Positions 1 through 5,586 of a stretch of DNA of 5,949 nt are shown one piece after another. Location of the stretch: the NCBI GenBank assembly GCA_031271065.1, contig JAISWP010000126.1:1-5949 (forward strand), written 5' to 3'. The notes beneath the pieces were generated by a model. It searched no databases. It worked only from the letters and a program-made list of their open reading frames with translations, and was not told the origin of the DNA. The position numbers and the translations under genes are program-made. This stretch comes from Synergistaceae bacterium (GTDB lineage Bacteria > Synergistota > Synergistia > Synergistales > Synergistaceae). Within the stretch, counting starts at the first letter, position 1. Every line of letters starts with the position of its first letter.

Positions 1-806
1 TCCGGTATCAGCCCCACCGAGAGGACGAGCAGATCGCAGGGCACGTAAACCTCGGTTCCCGGAATCGGGCGTTTAGCGCCGTCCACGTCCGCCACGGTTA
101 CCCCTTCGACCATCCTGCGGCCGTGGACCCGAGTCACCGTGGACGAAAGGCGCAGAGGGATACCGTAGTCGTCGAGGCACTGCACCGCGTTGCGGCGCAG
201 CCCTCCCAGCGACGGCATTATCTCGTAGACTCCCGCGACGTCGATGCCTTCCAGCGTCATACGCCGGGCCATTATGAGCCCTATGTCGCCTGAGCCGAGA
301 ATTACCGCTCTGCGCCCCGGAAGATAGCCTTCGATGTTTATGTACTTTTGAACCGCTCCGGCCGTCAGGACCCCGGCCGGGCGAGAACCCAGTATGCCCG
401 CCTGCTGGCGCGTGCGCTCCCTGCAGCCCATAGCGAGTATGACGGCGCCGGCTCTGATCAAAGTCCCTCCCGTTTTTTCCCCGGTGGCGTTAAGCAGCGG
501 TCTGCCCTGCATGTCTCCGCCGTTTTCACCGGCGCCGAGTTTCAAAACCATTGTCCCAGCCATTACGTCAATGGGCTTTTCATGCACCATATCGGCGAAT
601 ACCTGCGCGTACTGAGTCCCGGACATCTGCTTATTGAAGCGCAGGAGGCCGAATCCGTCGTGGACGCACTGGTTCAGTATGCCGCCGAGGGCCGCATCAC
701 GTTCGATCAGAACCGTCTCCGCTCCAAGGGCGCAGGCGCGCAGCGCCGCAGCCATCCCCGCCGGGCCGGCGCCTATGACCGCAATGTCCGCCGTCCTCTC
801 TTTCAC
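1..806 (-). CDS. GlpB/HcnA-like NAD(P)/FAD-dependent oxidoreductase, partial (3' end beyond the left edge)
   Basis: Read by hand on the minus strand: an uninterrupted frame of 268 codons from GTG at 806 to the window edge. It belongs to the pyridine-nucleotide-disulfide-type flavoproteins with two dinucleotide folds. An N-terminal FAD Rossmann motif GAGPAG lies at residues 12-17 and ends in VLIERD (32-37). GGILNQC lies at 41-47, the ILAMGCRERTR segment typical of this family at 123-133, and a second Rossmann motif GSGDIG (probably NAD(P)H) at 171-176. The GTG is chosen because AGGAGG lies 8 bases upstream; the nearer ATG at 814 hits an in-frame TGA after three codons. It follows the GlpA-like gene by 12 bases. 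In related operons such a protein is the electron-transfer partner of a GlpA-like dehydrogenase; that role here is inferred from context. The physiological acceptor cannot be told. Visible sequence ends in VGLIP, well inside the catalytic region. Confidence 0.9.
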   Translation of the reverse strand, partial: MKERTADIAVIGAGPAGMAAALRACALGAETVLIERDAALGGILNQCVHDGFGLLRFNKQMSGTQYAQVFADMVHEKPIDVMAGTMVLKLGAGENGGDMQGRPLLNATGEKTGGTLIRAGAVILAMGCRERTRQQAGILGSRPAGVLTAGAVQKYINIEGYLPGRRAVILGSGDIGLIMARRMTLEGIDVAGVYEIMPSLGGLRRNAVQCLDDYGIPLRLSSTVTRVHGRRMVEGVTVADVDGAKRPIPGTEVYVPCDLLVLSVGLIP

Positions 807-814
807 TGTCCCAT

Positions 815-820
815 CCTCCT
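815..820 (-). promoter_or_regulatory. Shine-Dalgarno that decides the GTG start at 806
   Basis: A perfect AGGAGG on the minus strand overlaps the TAG stop of the preceding gene (819-821) and sits 8 bases before GTG 806. An ATG directly abutting it (814-812) is too close and opens only ATG-GGA-CAG-TGA. The TGA of that miniature frame overlaps the GTG start as GTGA. This is why simple ORF callers that require ATG or a complete frame would miss the gene. Confidence 0.85.
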
Positions 821-2423
821 ATTTCCTCGTCCTGGATATCAGGAGGTTCGTTCCGGGACCTTTGATCGTCACCTCCGCGGGGTCGATCCCCAGCTCGCGG
901 GCCAGTATCCTTATCACGCGGGAACCGCAGAAACCGCCCTGACACCTGCCCATTCCGGCCCTTGTCCGCCTTTTTACAGCGTCGACCGTTCGGGCCGGGA
1001 CCGCGCCGCCTATTGCTCCCGCTATCTCCCGTTCCGTCACGGTCTCGCACCTGCATATCACGTTTTCCCCGCCGATTTCGCCCATGTCCGTCTCGCGGAA
1101 CGGAACTGCAGGCCGGCGTACGGGGTTGAATTTTTCGTTGAGTCCGTACTTTCTCCGCTCTACGACCAGTTCTGACGTCATCCGGGCAATGGCCGGGGAC
1201 GCCGCGACCCCCGGCGACTGTATGCCGGCGGCGTGGGTCAGGTTGTCCACCCTCCTGGAGTTGCATACGACGAAATCCTCGTTGAAGGTGCACGCCCTGT
1301 TGCCGGCGAAGTACGTTATCACGCCGCCTGCGTCCATGCCGTCGAGCAGCCTCACTCCCTTCTCGACGACAAATCGAAGCCCTTCCTCGTCCACGGAAAG
1401 GTCCTCCTTGTCGGAGCGCTCGTCGGCGGAAGGTCCCCACAGCATCGTTCCCTGAGGCGTCATCATGGGGCCGCCCCCTTTAGTGTAATTTTTCGGGGCG
1501 ACGCCCAGGTATGTCTTAAGGAGGCTCGGCTTCAATCTGTCGAATATGACGAGCACTCCCCCTCTCGGGTGTATCGAGAAAAACCCGTCGCGCGCCAGGA
1601 ACGCTATGTCGTCCGCATAGAGTCCCGCTGCGTTTACGACGTGCCCGCAGCATATCGCGCCCTGGGTGGTCAGCACCTTCGAGATGCTTCCTCCGTCCGC
1701 GGAGAATACAAATCCAGTCACTTCGCAGTTCAGCCGGAGCCGCGCGCCGTTTTGAACCGCGTTCTCCATAAAGGCCAGCGCGGCCTCGTAAGGTTCCACA
1801 TATCCCGCCGACGGCGTCCAGAGCGTGAACGCCACGTCCCTGGCCATAGCCGGCTCTATCTCGCGGGATCTTCTGCCGTCCAGTATCTCGATGCCCGGCA
1901 CGGAATTTTTTTTCCCGTTTTCGAGATAGCCGGCTATTATACTTTCATCCGCGGCGTCGTATCCGCAGACGAACGATCCGGTCCGGTTGAAGCGAAACCC
2001 GAGTTCCTCCGCCAATTCGCCGTAAAGGGCATTCCCCGCAACGTTGAGGCTGGCTTTTAAAGAACCGTGCTTCGAGTCGTAACCGGAATGGATCATCCCG
2101 TTGTTGGATTTGGTGGTTCCTTCGGATATGTCGGAGCTCTTTTCCAGAAGAAGAACGCTGCACTCGTGTCTGCGAAGCTCCCTGGCGATACCGCAGCCGG
2201 AGATGCCGCCGCCTATTACGACGACGTCGGCCTCGTCGACGTCGTCCATTGCGAGATATGGCGACAGATCGCGCTCCGCCAGGTCAGGGCGTTCGATCGC
2301 CGCGTTGGTCACGCCCGGCTTCGCGCAGAGACTGTGCCCCAGGTCCACGACCGCGCCCCAGTCGCTCAGATCTCCCCCTATGAAGGCTGTTCCGTCGCGA
2401 ATCTCGACGTTCATACCGCGCAT
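819..2423 (-). CDS. GlpA-like FAD-dependent dehydrogenase with BFD [2Fe-2S] domain and N-terminal BON-like module
   Basis: 534 aa. Residues about 4-45 look like a BON-type module (beta strands around an EIRDGTAFIGG segment, then a helix ending in a PGV turn), followed by a linker to about 65. The DAO/GlpA-type FAD domain begins with VVVIGGGISGCG (67-78) and includes NNGMIHSGY (107-115) and the C-terminal flavin-binding stretch AAGIQSPGVAASPAIA (398-413). The C-terminal domain carries C457-x-C459 and C494-x4-C499, the four-cysteine pattern of BFD-like [2Fe-2S] domains in GlpA, so all expected ligands are present. The family oxidises glycerol-3-phosphate or a related 2-hydroxy compound with FAD. 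Glycerol-3-phosphate to dihydroxyacetone phosphate is inferred from the adjacent kinase. The start ATG shares its A with the glpK stop (TAATG) and has no clear Shine-Dalgarno, implying translational coupling. A second in-frame ATG (2414) is a weaker alternative. No signal peptide or membrane segment is evident. Confidence 0.92.
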   Translation of the reverse strand: MRGMNVEIRDGTAFIGGDLSDWGAVVDLGHSLCAKPGVTNAAIERPDLAERDLSPYLAMDDVDEADVVVIGGGISGCGIARELRRHECSVLLLEKSSDISEGTTKSNNGMIHSGYDSKHGSLKASLNVAGNALYGELAEELGFRFNRTGSFVCGYDAADESIIAGYLENGKKNSVPGIEILDGRRSREIEPAMARDVAFTLWTPSAGYVEPYEAALAFMENAVQNGARLRLNCEVTGFVFSADGGSISKVLTTQGAICCGHVVNAAGLYADDIAFLARDGFFSIHPRGGVLVIFDRLKPSLLKTYLGVAPKNYTKGGGPMMTPQGTMLWGPSADERSDKEDLSVDEEGLRFVVEKGVRLLDGMDAGGVITYFAGNRACTFNEDFVVCNSRRVDNLTHAAGIQSPGVAASPAIARMTSELVVERRKYGLNEKFNPVRRPAVPFRETDMGEIGGENVICRCETVTEREIAGAIGGAVPARTVDAVKRRTRAGMGRCQGGFCGSRVIRILARELGIDPAEVTIKGPGTNLLISRTRK

Positions 2424-3913
2424 TATTTTTTAACCCAGGCCTTGCTTCTTTCGACGGCGTCGAGCCACTGTGCGCACCCTTCGGTCCTCTTCTGCTCTGA
2501 AATCTCCGGCTTGAAATGCCCGTCGTACTCTATGGAGACGTCGAAGTCCTTCTCCTGCCAGAAACCGGTATGCAGGCCCGCCATCTGAGCCGCGCCCAGG
2601 CTGGTCGCCTCTATCGAGGCAGGTCTTCTGATGTTCGCGTCTATTATGTCCGAGAGAAGCTGCGCCAGGAGATTGTTCTTCGAAGCTCCGCCGTCGATGC
2701 TGATGTCCGTGACGCGGCTGCCGGTCGCATCCGCTATGGCTTCCGTGATGTCCCTCACGGAGTAGGCGATCGATTCCAGGGTGGCGCGGCAGATATGTTT
2801 TTTGGTGGTTCCCCGGCTGATGCCCACGATTATGCCCCTTGCGAACTGATCCCAGTAAGGCGCGCCGAGCCCCCCAAGGGCGGGCACGAAATAGAGACCG
2901 TTTGTTTTCGGGACGCTCCGGGCAAGCTCCACTATCTCCCCGGAGCTTTTTATGACGCCGAGTCCGTCGCGAAGCCACTGCACGGCAGATCCGGTCACGG
3001 CGGCGTAGCCTTCCATGGCGTAACACGCCTTGCCCTTTATCTTCCACGCTATCACCGTGTTGATGCCGCCGGGGGCCACGAAGCAGTTCTCTCCGATGTT
3101 CACGTCGAGGAACGATCCGGTCCCGTTCGTCAGCTTCGCCATGCCGACGCTCTTGCAGCCTTGAGCGTAGAGGGCGGCGTGCTGATCAGCGATGCTGCCC
3201 GCAATTGGTATGGAGGCGCCGAAAATTTCAGGGGACGTTTCGCCGTAGTCGCCGGAGTCCTCTGTCACTTCGGGAAAGAGCGAATGAGGAAGGCCCAGGT
3301 AATCGAGGAACTCCCAGTACCATTCGCCGGCGCGCAGGTCGAAACTCCCCGTCACGGAGGCGTTTGAGAAGCTGATTTTGTGAACCCTTCCACCCGTCAG
3401 CTTCCATATCAGCCACGAGTCGATCGTGCCGAAAATGACATCCCCGCTCTCGAACTGAGCGGCCGCTCCCTCCACATTCTGCTTCATCCATTCCAGCATC
3501 AGCGAGGAGTAGACGTTGTTGATCACCCAGCCGGTCTTTTCCTTGCACCTGACGCCCCAGTCGCTGGCGTTGAGTTCCGCGCATCTCCTCGCGGAGCGGT
3601 TGTCCTGCCACACTATCGCGTTGTGGATCGGCCTGCCGGTCTTTTTGTTCCACGCGACGGCGGTAGCCCGCTGATTTGTGATTCCGATGCACTCGATGTC
3701 CGAAACGGACGCCCCCGCCCTCTCGATGGCCTGTCTGCACATTTGAATGGTCTTGCCGTAGATCTCCTCGGCGTCGTGCTCGACTTTGTCCTCGCTCGGC
3801 GTGTACTGGGTAAACTCCGCATAGCTTTCGGACACTATCTTGAACGCCTTGTCGAAAAGCAGAGCTCTCGTTCCGGTGGTGCCCTCATCAATGACCATGA
3901 CGTACTTCCCCAT
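2423..3913 (-). CDS. glpK: Glycerol kinase-type FGGY carbohydrate kinase
   Basis: 496 aa, close to the 502 aa of E. coli GlpK, and complete. An FGGY kinase transfers ATP phosphate to a polyol, classically glycerol to sn-glycerol-3-phosphate, in the cytosol. Motifs in order: phosphate loop DEGTTGTR (9-16), GITNQR (77-82), NAIVWQ (98-103), FGTIDSWLIWKLT (161-173), catalytic ADQ (242-244), NGTGSF (263-268), GGLGAPYWD (347-355), ATLESIAY (377-384) and the ATP-site DGGASKNN (407-414). The start is ATG 3913, with GGGAGGG 7 bases upstream; a TTG at 3919 is only one base from that site and is rejected. Compared with E. coli, Arg83, Trp103, Asp245 and Phe270 are kept, but Glu84 is Ala83 and Tyr135 is Val134, so the substrate may not be glycerol. 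The E. coli fructose-bisphosphate loop (GKGGTR) is also absent. First gene of the operon. Confidence 0.93.
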   Translation of the reverse strand: MGKYVMVIDEGTTGTRALLFDKAFKIVSESYAEFTQYTPSEDKVEHDAEEIYGKTIQMCRQAIERAGASVSDIECIGITNQRATAVAWNKKTGRPIHNAIVWQDNRSARRCAELNASDWGVRCKEKTGWVINNVYSSLMLEWMKQNVEGAAAQFESGDVIFGTIDSWLIWKLTGGRVHKISFSNASVTGSFDLRAGEWYWEFLDYLGLPHSLFPEVTEDSGDYGETSPEIFGASIPIAGSIADQHAALYAQGCKSVGMAKLTNGTGSFLDVNIGENCFVAPGGINTVIAWKIKGKACYAMEGYAAVTGSAVQWLRDGLGVIKSSGEIVELARSVPKTNGLYFVPALGGLGAPYWDQFARGIIVGISRGTTKKHICRATLESIAYSVRDITEAIADATGSRVTDISIDGGASKNNLLAQLLSDIIDANIRRPASIEATSLGAAQMAGLHTGFWQEKDFDVSIEYDGHFKPEISEQKRTEGCAQWLDAVERSKAWVKK

Positions 3914-4007
3914 AAACAAACCCTCCCAAATGTGGAAATTTGTGGTATTTTGAAGAATGTTATATATTATTTATATTCACTTTATAGTATATTTAAGAAG
4001 TATTTGC

Positions 4008-4036
4008 AGTATATAGTTCTTTTTGATACGTGTCAA
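4008..4036 (-). promoter_or_regulatory. Sigma-70-type promoter of the glpK operon
   Basis: On the minus strand TTGACA (4036-4031) is followed after exactly 17 bases by TATACT (4013-4008), a near-perfect housekeeping promoter. The predicted start of transcription is near 4001, giving an AT-rich leader of roughly 85-90 nt before ATG 3913. The divergent orientation and the gene order support assignment to glpK. No convincing intrinsic terminator was found inside this leader, so a GlpP-type antitermination switch is not supported. Confidence 0.75.
4023..4036. promoter_or_regulatory. Candidate operator palindrome over the glpK -35 (CRP/FNR-like)
   Basis: TTGATACGTGTCAA is palindromic at 12 of 14 positions and covers the whole -35 hexamer of the glpK promoter. 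Against the FNR-type pattern TTGAT-N4-ATCAA it differs at one base. Its centre, about 28 bases upstream of the predicted transcription start, would suit repression by occlusion better than class II activation. The binding protein is unknown; another palindrome-binding regulator is possible, and part of the symmetry comes from the -35 sequence itself. Confidence 0.4.
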
Positions 4037-4132
4037 TGGCTCTATGAAAAATACTCTGTTAAAGCTGATCCGCGGGTTTGCGCACGGCCCGAGGATAATT
4101 TCGGAGATTTCAGGGCAGGAGGGACAAAAAAT

Positions 4133-4161
4133 TTGCGCAATTAAGAGATATGGTTTATAAT
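4133..4161 (+). promoter_or_regulatory. Promoter of infC-rpmI-rplT
   Basis: A perfect -10 TATAAT (4156-4161) lies 17 bases after TTGCGC (4133-4138), which keeps the TTG half of the -35 consensus. Transcription would begin around 4168, giving a leader of about 135 nt ahead of infC that contains the terminator described separately. Position, orientation and the exact 17-base spacing make this the obvious promoter for the translation operon. Confidence 0.75.
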
Positions 4162-4183
4162 CCTTTAACTGTGCAAGGCAAGA

Positions 4184-4223
4184 AGAGGATGCGCCTCTCA
4201 CCCGCCGGCTTCGGCTGTCGGGT
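4184..4223 (+). promoter_or_regulatory. Leader hairpins of infC, including a cUUCGg tetraloop stem
   Basis: Two adjacent local hairpins lie in the infC leader. The first is AGAGG (4184-4188) with CCTCT (4194-4198). The second pairs 4200-4209 with 4214-4223, with one mismatch and one G-U pair, and closes on an exceptionally stable C(UUCG)G loop (4209-4214). Both would form early during transcription and both overlap the segments needed for the alternative antiterminator fold, so they probably favour the terminator state. Read from base pairing by eye; no folding energy was computed. Confidence 0.5.
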
Positions 4224-4258
4224 CAGTATGCCGAAGTTTTTCTGCGGGCGTGGCGCAT
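4189..4258 (+). promoter_or_regulatory. Candidate antiterminator fold in the infC leader
   Basis: Three nested pairings can form together: ATGCGCC 4189-4195 with GGCGCAT 4252-4258, CCCGC 4201-4205 with GCGGG 4244-4248, and CTTCGGC 4209-4215 with GCCGAAG 4230-4236. The outer two capture most of the 5' arm of the terminator (4243-4257), and the innermost excludes the UUCG hairpin. The fold therefore competes with termination. L20-controlled infC leaders are known from Bacillus and related groups; whether L20 is the ligand here is inference. Confidence 0.45.
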
Positions 4259-4280
4259 TGTGCGTTACGCCCGCATTTTT
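4243..4280 (+). terminator. Intrinsic terminator in the infC leader (attenuator)
   Basis: TGCGGGCGTGGCGCA (4243-4257) pairs along all 15 positions with 4261-4275, with two adjacent G-U wobbles, around a three-base loop, and is followed directly by TTTTT (4276-4280). This is a textbook Rho-independent terminator. It lies between the infC promoter and the infC ribosome-binding site, ten bases before the latter, so it must act as a regulated attenuator rather than as the end of an upstream gene; the nearest upstream gene is divergent. Confidence 0.85.
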
Positions 4281-4290
4281 AATAATCACT

Positions 4291-4297
4291 GGAGGTG
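4291..4297 (+). promoter_or_regulatory. Shine-Dalgarno of infC, supporting an ATT start
   Basis: GGAGGTG is a seven-base match to the 16S anti-Shine-Dalgarno. From its GGAGG core the in-frame TTG at 4299 is only 3 bases away, whereas the in-frame ATT at 4305 is 9 bases away, within the usual range. This points to the non-canonical ATT, the codon long known to mediate IF3 self-regulation in other bacteria. Confidence 0.75.
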
Positions 4298-4304
4298 GTT
4301 GAAA

Positions 4305-4919
4305 ATTAGCAGCGCACCGGTCAACAAAGACGACGAACCGCGCGTGAACTCCGAAATCCGGGCTGCGTCGGTCCTATTAATCGACGATCAGGGGAATAAA
4401 ATCGGAGTAGTTCCGACTGCGGAAGCACTCCTCATGTCCGAGGAGCGCGACCTGGATCTCGTGGAAGTTGCGCCGCTGGCAAATCCGCCGGTCTGCCGTA
4501 TTTTGGACTACGGGAAGTTTCGTTTTCAGCAGCAGAAAAGAGACAAGGACGCTCGCAAGAAGCAGAAAAATCAGACTGTGAAAGAGATGAAGATGCGTCC
4601 GAAGATAGACCAGCACGATTATGACTTCAAGGTCAAGGCGATTCGGAGTTTCCTGTCCGACGGCCACAGGGTCAAGGTCTCGATCTTCTTCAGAGGCAGG
4701 GAGATGGCGTTCCTGGACAGAGGGCGCGAGGTGCTGAACAGGGTTCGGGCCGATATCGAACCGATAGGCAAGATCGAGACGGAACCGCGGATGGAAGGTT
4801 CGTACATGAGGATGATGGTCTGCCCCGCCGCAGCGGGCGCCGCGGTGCCGAAGCCGGAAAAACCGAAGCAGGCGGCCGCGCCGGAGAAAAAAGCCGAGCA
4901 GGCGGATACGGTCAACTAG
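4305..4919 (+). CDS. infC: Translation initiation factor IF-3
   Basis: 204 aa from ATT 4305. IF3 binds the 30S subunit, blocks premature 50S joining and monitors the start codon and initiator tRNA. N-terminal domain: PRVNSEIRA at 12-20, DLDLVEVAP at 49-57, and the CRILDYGKF block at 64-72, followed by a Lys/Arg/Gln-rich interdomain helix (about 73-92). C-terminal domain: KEMKMRPKID (93-102), HDYDFKVK (104-111) and VKVSIFFRGREM (123-134). After residue 173 comes a Pro/Ala/Lys/Glu-rich tail of about 30 residues not present in the 180-aa E. coli protein. An upstream in-frame GTG (4260) would place coding sequence over the terminator and is rejected; TTG 4299 is a possible but poorly spaced start. 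First gene of the operon, 14 bases before rpmI. The ATT start suggests autocontrol, since IF3 itself discriminates against non-standard codons. Confidence 0.95.
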   Translation: MSSAPVNKDDEPRVNSEIRAASVLLIDDQGNKIGVVPTAEALLMSEERDLDLVEVAPLANPPVCRILDYGKFRFQQQKRDKDARKKQKNQTVKEMKMRPKIDQHDYDFKVKAIRSFLSDGHRVKVSIFFRGREMAFLDRGREVLNRVRADIEPIGKIETEPRMEGSYMRMMVCPAAAGAAVPKPEKPKQAAAPEKKAEQADTVN

Positions 4920-4933
4920 GAGGAGTATGCGTT

Positions 4934-5131
4934 ATGCCAAAGATGAAATCCCATTCGGGGACTAAAAAACGTTTCAATGTGACAGGCTCCGGCAAAATCG
5001 TATATCAGAAAAGCGGACGCCGTCACATACTGGTTAACAAGGGCGAGCGCCGCATGAGGACTCTCCGCAGAAAGGGAGTCGTCTCGCCGGCTTTCCAGGC
5101 GCACATGAAACGCCTGCTGCCTTACGCCTGA
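4934..5131 (+). CDS. rpmI: 50S ribosomal protein L35
   Basis: 65 aa, the normal length for L35, very basic, with the family's N-terminal MPKMKSHSGTKKRF followed by VTGSGKI (16-22) and a central KSGRRHIL block (26-33). The C-terminal half RRMRTLRRKG...MKRLLPYA is also typical. It is a structural component of the large ribosomal subunit. AGGAG (4921-4925) lies 8 bases before the ATG and begins 2 bases after the infC stop, so infC and rpmI are probably translationally linked. An ATG at 4927, one base after the Shine-Dalgarno, is in another frame and closes quickly. Order infC-rpmI-rplT is strongly conserved in bacteria. Confidence 0.97.
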   Translation: MPKMKSHSGTKKRFNVTGSGKIVYQKSGRRHILVNKGERRMRTLRRKGVVSPAFQAHMKRLLPYA

Positions 5132-5160
5132 CGTCGATTAACCAGGGGGTGTGACTTTAA

Positions 5161-5517
5161 ATGCGTGTAAAAGGTTCAAGCGCTAGCAGAAGAAAACTTA
5201 AAAAACTGTTCTCCATAACCAAAGGATACTGGGGCCGGAAAAAGAACGTGTATCGCAGGGCCCGCGAGGCTTACTTGAAATCCCTGACCAGGATGTTCCA
5301 CGACCGCAAGCTCAGGAAACGCGATTTCCGCAAACTGTGGATAACGCGCATCAACGCGGCGGCGCGCGCTAACGGAATGCGGTACAGCGCGCTCATCAAC
5401 GGTCTCAAAAAAGCCAATATCAGCATCAACCGCAAAATGCTGGCCGATCTTGCGGTCAACGACGCGCAGGCATTCGCGCAGCTCGTCATAAAGGCGCGCG
5501 AGGCTTTGGCGGCGTAA
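5161..5517 (+). CDS. rplT: 50S ribosomal protein L20
   Basis: 118 aa, the standard L20 length. The basic N-terminal extension (residues 1-60, about KLKKLFSITKGYWGRKKNVYR) threads into 23S rRNA and is needed early in 50S assembly. The globular part begins at the near-invariant RKRDFRKLWITRINAAARANG (52-72), followed by LINGLKKANISINRKMLADL (78-97). The N-terminus departs mildly from the usual VKGG-type sequence, reading VKGSSASRRK. The ribosome-binding site is AGGGGGTG (5144-5151), 9 bases before the ATG and 29 bases after rpmI. In other bacteria L20 binds its own operon leader and represses infC-rpmI-rplT. The attenuator at 4184-4280 is the likely target here, which is inferred from arrangement and not shown by the sequence. 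Confidence 0.97.
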   Translation: MRVKGSSASRRKLKKLFSITKGYWGRKKNVYRRAREAYLKSLTRMFHDRKLRKRDFRKLWITRINAAARANGMRYSALINGLKKANISINRKMLADLAVNDAQAFAQLVIKAREALAA

Positions 5518-5551
5518 TTCGGGCAAATCCGCCCGCCGGATGTGAACACCG

Positions 5552-5586
5552 TCGAGTTCCTGCCACATTGTCCGGCAGGAACTCGA
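5552..5586. terminator. Perfect 13-bp hairpin between rplT and pheS, no U-tract
   Basis: TCGAGTTCCTGCC (5552-5564) is fully complementary to GGCAGGAACTCGA (5574-5586) around a nine-base loop. The following bases, TCATTATAAAC, contain no run of T, so it is not a canonical intrinsic terminator in either direction. It may protect the 3' end of the ribosomal-protein mRNA after processing, act as a partial or Rho-assisted terminator, or attenuate read-through into pheS. The short stem CGGGC/GCCCG (5520-5524 with 5531-5535) lies just upstream, immediately after the rplT stop. Confidence 0.5.

Noticed and set aside
348..3367. Long plus-strand frames opposite the glp genes
   Set aside because: They are antisense shadows of three well-supported minus-strand genes, have Arg/Pro/His-rich compositions with no motifs, and lack ribosome-binding sites.
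3914..3919. TTG 3919 as glpK start
   Set aside because: Only one base separates it from GGGAGGG; ATG 3913 has a 7-base spacing and matches the usual GlpK N-terminus.
3914..3960. CAAAT/ATTTG inverted repeat next to the glpK Shine-Dalgarno as a riboswitch or GlpP site
   Set aside because: Five A/T-rich pairs only, with no terminator or T-run associated; not distinguishable from background in this AT-rich leader.
3977..4201. Minus-strand 74-codon frame in the intergenic region
   Set aside because: It spans both promoters and the infC leader, has no ribosome-binding site and no recognisable protein features.
4260..4304. In-frame GTG extension of infC by 15 codons
   Set aside because: It would translate the 3' arm of the terminator and the Shine-Dalgarno itself, lacks its own ribosome-binding site, and adds residues not typical of IF3.
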